A stretch of DNA of 64,000 nucleotides from DATKWD01 sp963704815. Its GTDB lineage: Bacteria; Actinomycetota; Acidimicrobiia; Acidimicrobiales; Salinilacustritrichaceae. Below, piece after piece: positions 28,440 to 36,602 of the stretch; positions within the stretch are counted from its first letter, which is position 1; the number at the start of each line of letters is the position of its first letter. The stretch spans positions 74,479 through 138,478 of the forward strand of contig CAVPHU010000011.1 of assembly GCA_963704815.1 (NCBI GenBank), written 5' to 3'. The notes under the pieces are model-generated. The model was not told where the DNA came from. It saw only the letters and a list, made by a program, of their open reading frames with translations, and ran no database searches. The translations under genes and the position numbers were made by a program.

Positions 28440-29805
28440 ATGCTGATCGGCGACACCGAGGAGTTCGTGCAGGGCCTTCGCGCCCTCCGCGAGCTCGACG
28501 TGTCGGCGCTCGTGTTCGAGACCGTCGGGTCGTCGGCGCTGCATCAGGCGCACGCCGACATCGACCAACTCATCCGCCGACTGACCGCCGCCAAGGTGAC
28601 CATGGCCGGCGTCCTCGAGCAGCGGCGCACGAGCCCACCATCTCGACCGCCAGCGAGCTCGCCCTCGGACGGCCCCGCTTCGCCGACGCCTCCTCCCGCG
28701 CCGCCCGACACCAAGGCGGCGCGGCGCGATGCCCGCATCGGACGAGCGTTGGCCGACCTGCCACACACCAAAGCGGCGTTCGAACGTGGCGACCTCACCG
28801 TCGAGCAGGTCAACGCGCTGGTGCGCCTGGCCGCCGAGCCCCGCCTTCGCGACGCGCTGCGCCGTGACGAACTCGGCCTCGTCGACGCCATCACTGCGTC
28901 CGGGCCCGACCGCACCGGTGATGTCATCCGCGACTGGCGGAGTCGACAAGGCCGCGATCAGGCGATGCGCGACGCCAAGGCGCGCCACCGCGCTCGATCG
29001 GTCCGCACGTGGCGCGACGACGACGGCTTCCAGCACCTCCACTTCCGCGCAGCGGACGGCATGGGAGCCGAGACCATGGCCTGGTTCCGCGAGCTTCTCG
29101 AAGCCGACTGGACCCGCAAGACCACCCGTGGGCAGGAGGCTCCGATCGACGAGCGGACCCGCGACCAGCGAGCCGCCGACGTCTTCGCCGATGCGCTGGC
29201 GACCGCTGTGTCGAGCCGCGCTCCGACGGCCAAGCGCGCCCCGGCCGCGCAACGCGCTGCTGGTTCGGGTCGACCACGCTGACCTCGTGAGCCAGTTGGG
29301 CGGCACCGACCTTGCCCACGACGACCCACTCAACGCAGCCGACATCCGCCAGATGTGCTGCGACGCCGGGATCGCCCGCATCGTCACCAAGGGTGCGTCG
29401 GTGGTGCTCGACAAGGGCCGTGAAGCACGCCTCGCCACCCCGCAACAACGCCAAGCCCTCGCTGCGATCCACGACACCTGCGCCGAACCCGGCTGCCGCA
29501 CACCCTTCTGGGCCTGCCAGATCCATCACCTCGACGAGTTCGTCGCCGAGAACGGCGAGACCAACCTCGATGACCTGGTCCCGTTGTGTCCGGTCAGCCA
29601 CCGACGATGTCACCACGACGGGCACGCCATCGAACGCGGCGACCGGCCGGGTGAGCTGATCTGGGTCACCCCTGACGGTGCCCGCTACCCCATCGCACAC
29701 CGCACTGCCCAGCGAGCACCCACCTCCCCCGCTCCCACCCCGAACCCGGCCCCGTCGACCGCCTGCCCGGGTCGTGGCGACGGACAACTCGGCTTGGCCG
29801 TCTGA
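28440..29805 (+). pseudogene. DUF222/13E12-type HNH endonuclease gene with frameshift
   Basis: The N-terminal part (FVQGLRALRELDVSALVFE; DARIGRALADLPHTKAAFERGDLTVEQVNALVRLAAEP) is the DUF222 region of 13E12-repeat proteins. Near 29,235-29,255 the frame must move by one: the first frame stops at 29,282, while the second continues as NALLVRVDHADLVSQLGG and ends in the HNH nuclease domain (CAEPGCRTPFWACQIHHLDEFVAENGETNLDDLVPLCPVSHRRCHHDG), with zinc cysteines and histidines intact. A second shift around 28,640 is possible, since the Pro-rich stretch there looks unnatural. An SOS box sits right upstream. The break may be real decay or a base error. Confidence 0.8.
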
Positions 29806-29874
29806 GCCCCGTCCCACGTCCGCGGGCCGTCCTCGGCGTCCTGGCCGGCCGTTGCCGCGTAGAGTCGGCCGTCC

Positions 29875-30699
29875 ATGGCCGACCGCGACGCAGGAATCGA
29901 TCTCGGACACGGCACCATCTACGAGTGGACGGCGTCGCGACGGCCCTTCGTCCATCCGTTGAAGACCAAGCGCGGGCACGTGCTGAGCCGCAACGCCCCG
30001 GACGACCACCCGTGGCATCACGGCCTGTGGTTCACCATCAAGTTCGTCAACGGCGACAACTTCTGGGAGGAGTACGACACCTACGGGGTGCTCCGCCACC
30101 GAGCCGAGCCTTCGGTCGGCCTCGACGGAGCCGTCACCGGCGAGATCGAGTGGATCGCACCCGATCGCGAGACGGTGGTCATCGACGAACGCCGGACGTG
30201 GCACACGACACCGATCGACGACACCACCTACGCCGTCGACTTCTCGACGACGCTGGCTCCGCTCGTCGACGTGACGCTGGACCGCACGCCGTTCACCACC
30301 TGGGGTGGCTACGGCGGGCTGGCGCTGCGAGGCCCCGCCGACTGGCACGACACGCGGCTGCTCACCGCCGACGGGCTGACCCACGACCGGGTGCTCGGCG
30401 ACCCGTTTCGGTGGTGTTCGCTCGGTGGTCCGGTGGCCGAGACCGGCGACGACGCATCGGTCACGATCTTCGATCACCCCAAGAACCCGAACCACCCGAC
30501 GCCCTGGTACGCCTCGACCCGGGCCGACACCTACGGCGACGAGGGCTGGTCGAACTTCTTCAACGCCGCGTTCCTCTTCGACGGACCCATCGAGATCGGT
30601 GCCGACGAAGCCGTGCACTTCTCCTATCGAGTCCTGGTCAGCGACCGCATGGGTGAACGGGCGTGGCTCGAAGAGCAGTACGACCGATGGACCGATTGA
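29875..30699 (+). CDS. DUF6807 (PmoA-like) family protein
   Basis: The 274-residue protein shows the family signature GHVLSRNAPDDHPWHHGLWFTIKFVNGDNFWEEYD near residue 40, TFSTTWGGYGGLALRG-like strands in the middle, and HPKNPNHPTPWYASTRADTYGDEGWSNFFNAAF toward the end. The family is a predicted beta-sandwich found near carbohydrate catabolism genes and has no settled biochemical role; the name PmoA in databases is misleading. It is soluble, without signal peptide. Its last codons overlap the start of the large toroid-glycosyltransferase gene, so the two probably act together. Confidence 0.8.
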   Translation: MADRDAGIDLGHGTIYEWTASRRPFVHPLKTKRGHVLSRNAPDDHPWHHGLWFTIKFVNGDNFWEEYDTYGVLRHRAEPSVGLDGAVTGEIEWIAPDRETVVIDERRTWHTTPIDDTTYAVDFSTTLAPLVDVTLDRTPFTTWGGYGGLALRGPADWHDTRLLTADGLTHDRVLGDPFRWCSLGGPVAETGDDASVTIFDHPKNPNHPTPWYASTRADTYGDEGWSNFFNAAFLFDGPIEIGADEAVHFSYRVLVSDRMGERAWLEEQYDRWTD

Positions 30700-33332
30700 A
30701 CACACGAACGCTCGGGAACCGGCTCGTCGAGTTCGCCGTCGACCGAACCGAGCGGCTGCTTGCAGGACCGTTCCGAAGCTGGAACCTCCCCAAGGTGTGG
30801 GGCGGGCATCCCGTCGGTGCCGACGTCGCCGCCGACCTGGCGTTCACCATCTCGCACCTGAGGGCAGCCGGTGTCACCGAGATCGGCGCGGCGCCCATCG
30901 ACGGCGCGCTCCAGATCGTGCTCCGGCAGGTCGACGGGCCCGACACCCACAGCTTCTTCTCGTATCGCATCGCCGAGACCCTGCTCGCTCACGGCCGGTT
31001 CGACGACAACCACCTGCTCGCCGGGTGGACCGCTGCGGAGAAGCGGAACCTGCGGGACGCCTGCGACTCGACCAGCTTCATCGACCTGCTCGGCGAAGGG
31101 CTCCCCCGCAACTACCACGCAGTGCTCGCCCGCTGTGAGTTGGGTCGATCGGACCTGGGCCTCATCGACGGTGACGGTGAGCACCTGGCCGACCTCATCG
31201 AAGGCACCCGATCGATGCTGGCCGAGAACCCACTGGGGTTCCTCGACGACTCGCTGACCCGCTTCGGCCGGTACGACATCTACACCGCCGACGTGCACCT
31301 GTTCTGCGAGCCGCTGGCCGAGCGCCTCGGCGACGGCTGGCAGCAGGGGATGCAACAAGCGCTCGACCTCGTTCGCCGCACGGCGTCGCCGGACGGTTCG
31401 GCCGTGGGTTGGGGCCGCAGCACCGGAGCGCTGGCGGTCTGCCTCACCGCCGAACTGGCTGCGCTGGCCGTCGGCCGGGGCATGACCGACGAACCGGGCG
31501 CCTGGCTCGCACTCGCAGGCGCGGCGACCGACGCCTTGAGCGGCTGGTTCGACGACGACGGCGTCATCACCGCCCACGTCGACCGATCGACCTACTACTA
31601 CCGGGGGCCCGAGCGGCGACTCCAGATGAGCGTCGACTGCCTCGGCAAGATCGCCGAAGCCGGGCGACGTCTCCAGGACGCCGAGCCGACGGAGGCCATC
31701 GCCCTCGATGAGGCGCTCGAACCGCGGGACGACTGGGTGCCATTCGACGACCGGAACGCCGGCGCCTGGATCGTCCGCACCCCGGAGGTGGCCTTCACGT
31801 TCCCGGTCACCGGGTCGACGGTGAACGACTACCTGCCGGCCCCCCATCAGCCGACGCGCCTCGAGGTGGCCGTCCAGGATCCGCTTCCCGGTGGCACCCC
31901 CACGATCTGGGCCGGCGACAAGCAGCACGTCGGCGGTGGTCTGCCCGACCGCCTCGACCACACCGATCACGCGCTGCACCTTTCCCGAACCGGCTTTCCC
32001 CGCGTCGCGAAGTTCGAGGAGGACGGCAAGGACGACCTTCCCGGGACCCGCAGCGTCACCTGGTCGGTGGAGGGCCGATCCCTGATCGCCCACGAGCAGT
32101 TGCAGTTCGACGAGGCACCCGACCTCCTGGCCTGGCAGTGGGCCGAGGCGGCCGATGCCCCGATGTCGATGACGGTGACCTCCGACACCCCCCACCGGAT
32201 CGACACCGTCGAGGTGTCCGGGCTCAAGGAGTGGCGGAGCTTCTGGGGCTCGCTTCCCCGACTGCACCAGGTGAGCTTCGAGCCCGACACCACGGTCGAG
32301 GCGACGATTCGGCTCACCACCAGGCTCCGGGTGGGCTCGACCGCGCACGGCCACCACTACCACCGGGCCATCTACCGCGAGCTCCGCGACGACATCGACG
32401 ACCGGCCCTCGCCGTGGCAGCCGCTCGGCGCCGACGACCCGGCCGCCGCGGCGTCGCTCGACCTGTTCCACATGCACTGGCCGGAATGGGTCGCGTTCGA
32501 CGACCTCGATGGCCACGACCAGATCATCGCCACCCTTCGAGCCGCAGGCGTGCCGATCGTGTGGACCCAACACAACCTGACGCCGCACAGCAAGGAGCCC
32601 GACAAGTTCACCGAGGTCTACGCCCGGTGGGCCGCGGCAGCCGACGGCGTCATCCACCACACCGAGTGGGGGCTGCACGTGGTGCAGGCCGCCTACGCCT
32701 TCGGCGACGACGCTCAGCACCGGGTGATCCCCCACGGCCACTGGGGCCGCGACGCCGACCGGGTGGCCCAGGTCAGCCGGGCCGACGCCGAGGCCGAGTT
32801 CGGCCTCGACCCCTGCGCCGTTCGCTTCGGCATCGTGGGCGCACCTCGAGCCGAGAAGCTCACCCAGGAGTTCATGGACGGCTTCGCACGATCAACGAGT
32901 CGAGACGTCCAACTCGTGGTGTGGTCGTTGGACGACGAGACCGTGCCCGACGACCCCCGCATCGTCGGGCACCGCTACGTCGGTTCGGATCGGGCCACCT
33001 ACGACCGGCGCCTCCGCGCATGCGACGTCCTCGTCCTGCCGTTCGCCGACGGCATGCTGGCGACCGGAACAGCCGGTGATGCCATCGCCCATGGCATGGC
33101 CGTGATGAGCAGCGACTGGGGCTTCCTCACCGAGACCTTCGGCGAGGCGGCGATCCCCTGTCCGCTCGACCCGGCGGACATCGCCGACGCCGTCGACGCC
33201 GTGACCACGACCGATGTCGAACGATCGGCTGCGGCGGTCGCTGCGCTCCGGCCCGCCTTCGACTGGGGTCCGATCGCCGCCGCGACCCTCGAGTTGTTCG
33301 ATGCGCTCGACCGCCCACCGCGACGCTTGTGA
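30687..33332 (+). CDS. Fusion of alpha/alpha-toroid (heparinase-like) and glycosyltransferase domains
   Basis: About 881 residues. Residues 1-330 look like an all-helical toroid (NRLVEFAVDRTERLLAGP, LADLIEGTRSMLAENPLGFLDDSLTRFGRYDIYTADVHLF), and residues about 340-560 like a beta-sandwich, together recalling heparinase II/III or DUF2264 proteins. From residue 590 a GT-B glycosyltransferase begins (LDLFHMHWPEWVAFDD, VPIVWTQHNLTPHS, ADGVIHHTEWGLHVVQ), with a C-terminal half GIVGAPRAEKLTQEFMDGF and VLPFADGMLATGTAGDAIAHGMAVMSSDWGFLTETFG. I assign domains by fold pattern, not by close relatives. The ATG at 30687 overlaps the upstream DUF6807 stop; a GTG at 30663 is possible but less likely. Substrates are unknown. 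Confidence 0.65.
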   Translation: MDRLNTRTLGNRLVEFAVDRTERLLAGPFRSWNLPKVWGGHPVGADVAADLAFTISHLRAAGVTEIGAAPIDGALQIVLRQVDGPDTHSFFSYRIAETLLAHGRFDDNHLLAGWTAAEKRNLRDACDSTSFIDLLGEGLPRNYHAVLARCELGRSDLGLIDGDGEHLADLIEGTRSMLAENPLGFLDDSLTRFGRYDIYTADVHLFCEPLAERLGDGWQQGMQQALDLVRRTASPDGSAVGWGRSTGALAVCLTAELAALAVGRGMTDEPGAWLALAGAATDALSGWFDDDGVITAHVDRSTYYYRGPERRLQMSVDCLGKIAEAGRRLQDAEPTEAIALDEALEPRDDWVPFDDRNAGAWIVRTPEVAFTFPVTGSTVNDYLPAPHQPTRLEVAVQDPLPGGTPTIWAGDKQHVGGGLPDRLDHTDHALHLSRTGFPRVAKFEEDGKDDLPGTRSVTWSVEGRSLIAHEQLQFDEAPDLLAWQWAEAADAPMSMTVTSDTPHRIDTVEVSGLKEWRSFWGSLPRLHQVSFEPDTTVEATIRLTTRLRVGSTAHGHHYHRAIYRELRDDIDDRPSPWQPLGADDPAAAASLDLFHMHWPEWVAFDDLDGHDQIIATLRAAGVPIVWTQHNLTPHSKEPDKFTEVYARWAAAADGVIHHTEWGLHVVQAAYAFGDDAQHRVIPHGHWGRDADRVAQVSRADAEAEFGLDPCAVRFGIVGAPRAEKLTQEFMDGFARSTSRDVQLVVWSLDDETVPDDPRIVGHRYVGSDRATYDRRLRACDVLVLPFADGMLATGTAGDAIAHGMAVMSSDWGFLTETFGEAAIPCPLDPADIADAVDAVTTTDVERSAAAVAALRPAFDWGPIAAATLELFDALDRPPRRL

Positions 33333-33377
33333 GTCGTGAACGGACCGGCGAAGCGGAGCGGCTCGTATCCTGACGCG

Positions 33378-34064
33378 GTGCCCGACTTCACCCAACCGTC
33401 CGCGATCCGCGATGCCTACGCCGGATCACGCGCCCGGCTGATCGAGATGGTGCGGGCCGACGACGGGGACCGCTGGAAGATCGCTGCACCCGCATGCCCG
33501 GGCTGGACGGCCCACGACGTGCTCGCCCACTTGGCGGCCAACACCACCGACGCGCTGGCCGGTCGGCTGAGCGGGCCGCCGTCGGAGGAGATGACCGCAG
33601 TGCAGGTCGCCGATCGACGGGATGTGCCGACCGCCGAGGTCGCCGACGAGTGGGAGGCGAACTCGGCGATCGACGACGTCATCATCGACATGGGCATGGC
33701 CGTGTTCCGCATCGCCATGGACGCCATCACCCACGAAGGAGACATCCGCGGGGCATTGGTCGAGAGCCGCCCGCCCCCCGATGCGGTCGCGTTCCACCAT
33801 CACTTCGGAGCCGAGGGGTTCTCGTCGAGGGTGACCGAGCAGGGGCTTCCCGCCGTCGAGATCATCTCCGACGGCGAGACCACCATCGCGGGAACCGGCG
33901 AACCCGCCATCACCCTGCGGGCCGGCCGCTACGACCTCGGTCGGGCCTACCTCGGTCGCCGCTCGGCGTCGCAGATCCGTGAGTTCAGCTGGTCAGGCGA
34001 CCCCTCGCCGTACCTCTCGATCTTCGCCGCCTTCGACCTGGCCGCCGCTCCGGTGGTGGACTGA
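33378..34064 (+). CDS. Maleylpyruvate isomerase family mycothiol-dependent protein
   Basis: The roughly 228-residue product is of the TIGR03083/DinB-like mycothiol-dependent family: ACPGWTAHDVLAHLAANTTDALAGRLSG contains the first conserved His, and MDAITHEGDIRGAL contains the H-E-x-D metal ligands. The C-terminal part resembles an SCP2-like sterol-carrier fold (GLPAVEIISDGETTIAGTGEPAITLRAGRYDL). Such proteins use mycothiol, the actinobacterial thiol, for isomerisation or conjugation. The GTG at 33378 is chosen because residues before it are not conserved. It stands just upstream of, and may be cotranscribed with, the AAA operon. Confidence 0.8.
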   Translation: MPDFTQPSAIRDAYAGSRARLIEMVRADDGDRWKIAAPACPGWTAHDVLAHLAANTTDALAGRLSGPPSEEMTAVQVADRRDVPTAEVADEWEANSAIDDVIIDMGMAVFRIAMDAITHEGDIRGALVESRPPPDAVAFHHHFGAEGFSSRVTEQGLPAVEIISDGETTIAGTGEPAITLRAGRYDLGRAYLGRRSASQIREFSWSGDPSPYLSIFAAFDLAAAPVVD

Positions 34065-34071
34065 ACCTCAC

Positions 34072-35496
34072 ATGGCCCACATCGACCCTGCACTCCCCCG
34101 TGTCGTCGGCGATTTCATCGACGACCTCGCGCCACGCGTGCAGGCGCTCGGCGAACGGGTCGAGGGCATCGATCCGGCCCGGCTCCGAGCCGACGTCGCC
34201 GTCGAGGCCTACAACCTGGTCTCGGCGTTGATCGATGCCGACGAAGTCCACACCGACGACGAGATCGCGAGCTTCGTGGCCACGTTCGCGCCGGTGTTCG
34301 GCGGCACGCTCAACGGTGCAACTCCCGAGACGGTGCGCGATTCCCAACTCCTGACGGGCAAGCGGACCTGGCTCGAGTCGCCATCGGTCATGTTCGACCT
34401 GCTCGTCAGCTCGGATCTCCGCGAACAGGGCGGTCTGGCGGCGATCTACTACGAGCGGGCGATGAAGGTCGCCCACACCGTCACCACCCTCGACGACCGA
34501 CCGTCGGCACCCGAACTGGCGGCCATCGAACGGTTCCGGGCCCTGCTGCTCGAGAAGATGACCCCGACCGCGAAGAGCTCGACCACCGATGGCACCGCCA
34601 CCCCGCCGCCCGGGGACGACGCCGTCGACGAGGAAGAGGAGCTGCCCCCACCGCGGCCTCTCGACGAGCTCTACGCCGAGCTCGACGAGCTGATCGGCCT
34701 CGACGCGGTCAAGGCCGAGATCCGGCTCGTCGCCGACCTCCTGCAGGTCCAGAAGATGCGGGCCGATCGTGGCTTCAAGACCAACGAGCAGAGCCGTCAC
34801 ATGGTGTTCACCGGGAACCCCGGCACCGGCAAGACCACGGTTGCCCGCCTCCTGGCCGAGATCTACCGGACCCTCGGCGTCGTCGACAAGGGCCACCTCG
34901 TCGAGACCGACCGCTCGGGCCTGGTCGCCGGGTTCGTCGGCCAGACCGCGACGAAGGTGGTCGAGGCCTTCGACAGGGCCGACGAAGGCATGCTCCTCAT
35001 CGACGAGGCCTACAGCCTGGTCCGTGGCGGCGAGAAGGACTTCGGGCGCGAGGCCATCGACGCCATCGTGAAGCTGGTCGAGGATCGCCGCGACCGCATC
35101 GTCGTGGTGGCCGCCGGCTACCCCGACGAGATGTCGCAGTTCGTCGACGCCAACCCCGGCCTCAAGTCGCGGTTCCCGAAGACGATCCACTTCCCCGACT
35201 ACTCCGACGACGAGCTGGTGAAGATCTTCGAGATCATCGCCGAGAAGAACCACTACCGACCCGACGACGACGCCCTCGAGGCGGCGAGCGAGGTCTTCGC
35301 CGCGACGCCACGCGACAAGGGGTTCGGCAACGGGCGCCTGGCCCGCAACGTCTTCGAGTCGGCCGTCGCCCGTCAGGCGAGCCGGATCGTGAAGATCGAG
35401 AAGCCGAGCGACCACGAACTGGTCAGCCTGTCTCGGGCCGACATCGAGGGGGAGCCGGGTCCACCCGACGCTCCGGAGCCGCCCGAGGATCGATGA
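34072..35496 (+). CDS. CbbX/SpoVK-type AAA ATPase
   Basis: The 474-residue protein has a helical N-terminal half with no known domain (about 1-190), a Pro/Glu-rich linker, then a CbbX-like AAA module. That module contains LDELIGLDAVKAEIRLVADLLQVQKMRADRG, Walker A FTGNPGTGKTTVARLLAEIY, the pore loop region GLVAGFVGQTATKV, Walker B MLLIDEAYSL, and a sensor/arginine segment NPGLKSRFPKTIHFPDYS. CbbX remodels Rubisco, and relatives (SpoVK, EccA) act on secretion or sporulation complexes; no such partner is here. The ATG at 34072 follows the previous gene by seven bases, and the stop overlaps the next gene, so it opens the operon with two binding-protein genes. Confidence 0.85.
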   Translation: MAHIDPALPRVVGDFIDDLAPRVQALGERVEGIDPARLRADVAVEAYNLVSALIDADEVHTDDEIASFVATFAPVFGGTLNGATPETVRDSQLLTGKRTWLESPSVMFDLLVSSDLREQGGLAAIYYERAMKVAHTVTTLDDRPSAPELAAIERFRALLLEKMTPTAKSSTTDGTATPPPGDDAVDEEEELPPPRPLDELYAELDELIGLDAVKAEIRLVADLLQVQKMRADRGFKTNEQSRHMVFTGNPGTGKTTVARLLAEIYRTLGVVDKGHLVETDRSGLVAGFVGQTATKVVEAFDRADEGMLLIDEAYSLVRGGEKDFGREAIDAIVKLVEDRRDRIVVVAAGYPDEMSQFVDANPGLKSRFPKTIHFPDYSDDELVKIFEIIAEKNHYRPDDDALEAASEVFAATPRDKGFGNGRLARNVFESAVARQASRIVKIEKPSDHELVSLSRADIEGEPGPPDAPEPPEDR

Positions 35497-36506
35497 AGCG
35501 AGCCCTCGCGGTCGTCGCGGCAGTCGGCATGGTGCTCGTCGCGCTCTTCGTCCGCGGCACGTTCTCCGACGGCGGTGGCGCTTCCGGCGGTGGAGGTGGC
35601 GGTGGATCGACCCCCGATGACCTCACCGTCGCGTGTCCGCCCGAGCTCGCCGAAGCGTGCCGATCCGCCTTCGGCGATGGTGCCGTGATCGCATCAGCCG
35701 GCACGACCCTCGATCAGATCGCGCAGGGCACCATCGAGGTCGATGCCTGGCTGGTCAGCCGACCCTGGGCCGAGGCCGCGCAGGCCGACTTCCCGGGCGA
35801 GGTCGACTCGGTCACCACCACCGGGGCGCAGTCGCCCATCGTCATCGCGATCTGGTCCGACCGGCGCCAATTCTTGGCGGGAGACGGGTGCGAGCGACCG
35901 TTCGGCCTCGGCTGTCTGGGCGACGTGGCCGGCCGCAGCTTCAGCGATCTGGGCGCCTCGTTCCCCGAGGACGTGGCCGTCGGTCTCACCGACCTGTCGA
36001 CGATGAGCGGATTCGACGTCGTCTCGGGCGGAGCATCGTCGTTCTTCGGGCGCGACGACTACGCGTCGAACGACTTCGACTCGAGCTTCCAGACCTGGCT
36101 CCGAGCGTTTCAGAGCGACGCGGTGACGAGCACCGGTCAGCTCGAGACCATGTTCACCATCGGAACGGGACGATTCACCGCCATCGTCGGCGTCGAGGCC
36201 GTGCTTCGGCCGCTCGAGGAGAACGCAGCCCGATCCTCCGAGATCGACCTGCTGGCCACTCCCACCTCGTCGGAGCTGTTCATCGTCGATTTCGCGGGCG
36301 GCCCCGATGCCTCCGGCGCGGCCGACGACGGCGACCTGCTCGACGCCCTCGCCGAGGCCGGCTGGCGTGTTCCCGGAAAGGACGCACCACCAGCGCTCGC
36401 CACCACCGATGACGAGGTGACCCTGACCGAGCCCTCGACCGACGGGATGGCCGTGAAGGAAGGCGTCCTCGCCGCGCTCCGCTCGCTGGCCGAGCAGACG
36501 TCCTGA
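35493..36506 (+). CDS. Exported solute-binding-like protein, membrane-anchored
   Basis: The 337-residue protein has an N-terminal hydrophobic helix (LAVVAAVGMVLVALFV) without a lipobox, then a Gly-rich spacer (GGGASGGGGGGGS). The exported domain resembles periplasmic binding proteins of the molybdate/sulfate type (LTVACPPELAEACRSAFGDGAVIASAGTTLDQIAQGTIEVDAWLVSRPW, GAQSPIVIAIW, FTAIVGVEAVLRPL). No ABC permease is nearby, so transport is doubtful; it may be a structural partner of the next gene. Its ATG overlaps the AAA stop (ATGA), making co-translation likely. Confidence 0.65.
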   Translation: MKRALAVVAAVGMVLVALFVRGTFSDGGGASGGGGGGGSTPDDLTVACPPELAEACRSAFGDGAVIASAGTTLDQIAQGTIEVDAWLVSRPWAEAAQADFPGEVDSVTTTGAQSPIVIAIWSDRRQFLAGDGCERPFGLGCLGDVAGRSFSDLGASFPEDVAVGLTDLSTMSGFDVVSGGASSFFGRDDYASNDFDSSFQTWLRAFQSDAVTSTGQLETMFTIGTGRFTAIVGVEAVLRPLEENAARSSEIDLLATPTSSELFIVDFAGGPDASGAADDGDLLDALAEAGWRVPGKDAPPALATTDDEVTLTEPSTDGMAVKEGVLAALRSLAEQTS

Positions 36507-36602
36507 TCTCAACATGGCGAGCCGACCGAAACCGGCAGCCGAGATCGGCCGGGCGACCCTGGCGCGGGTGACCGGCACGTGAGCCCGCGTACGCTGGGGG
36601 GC

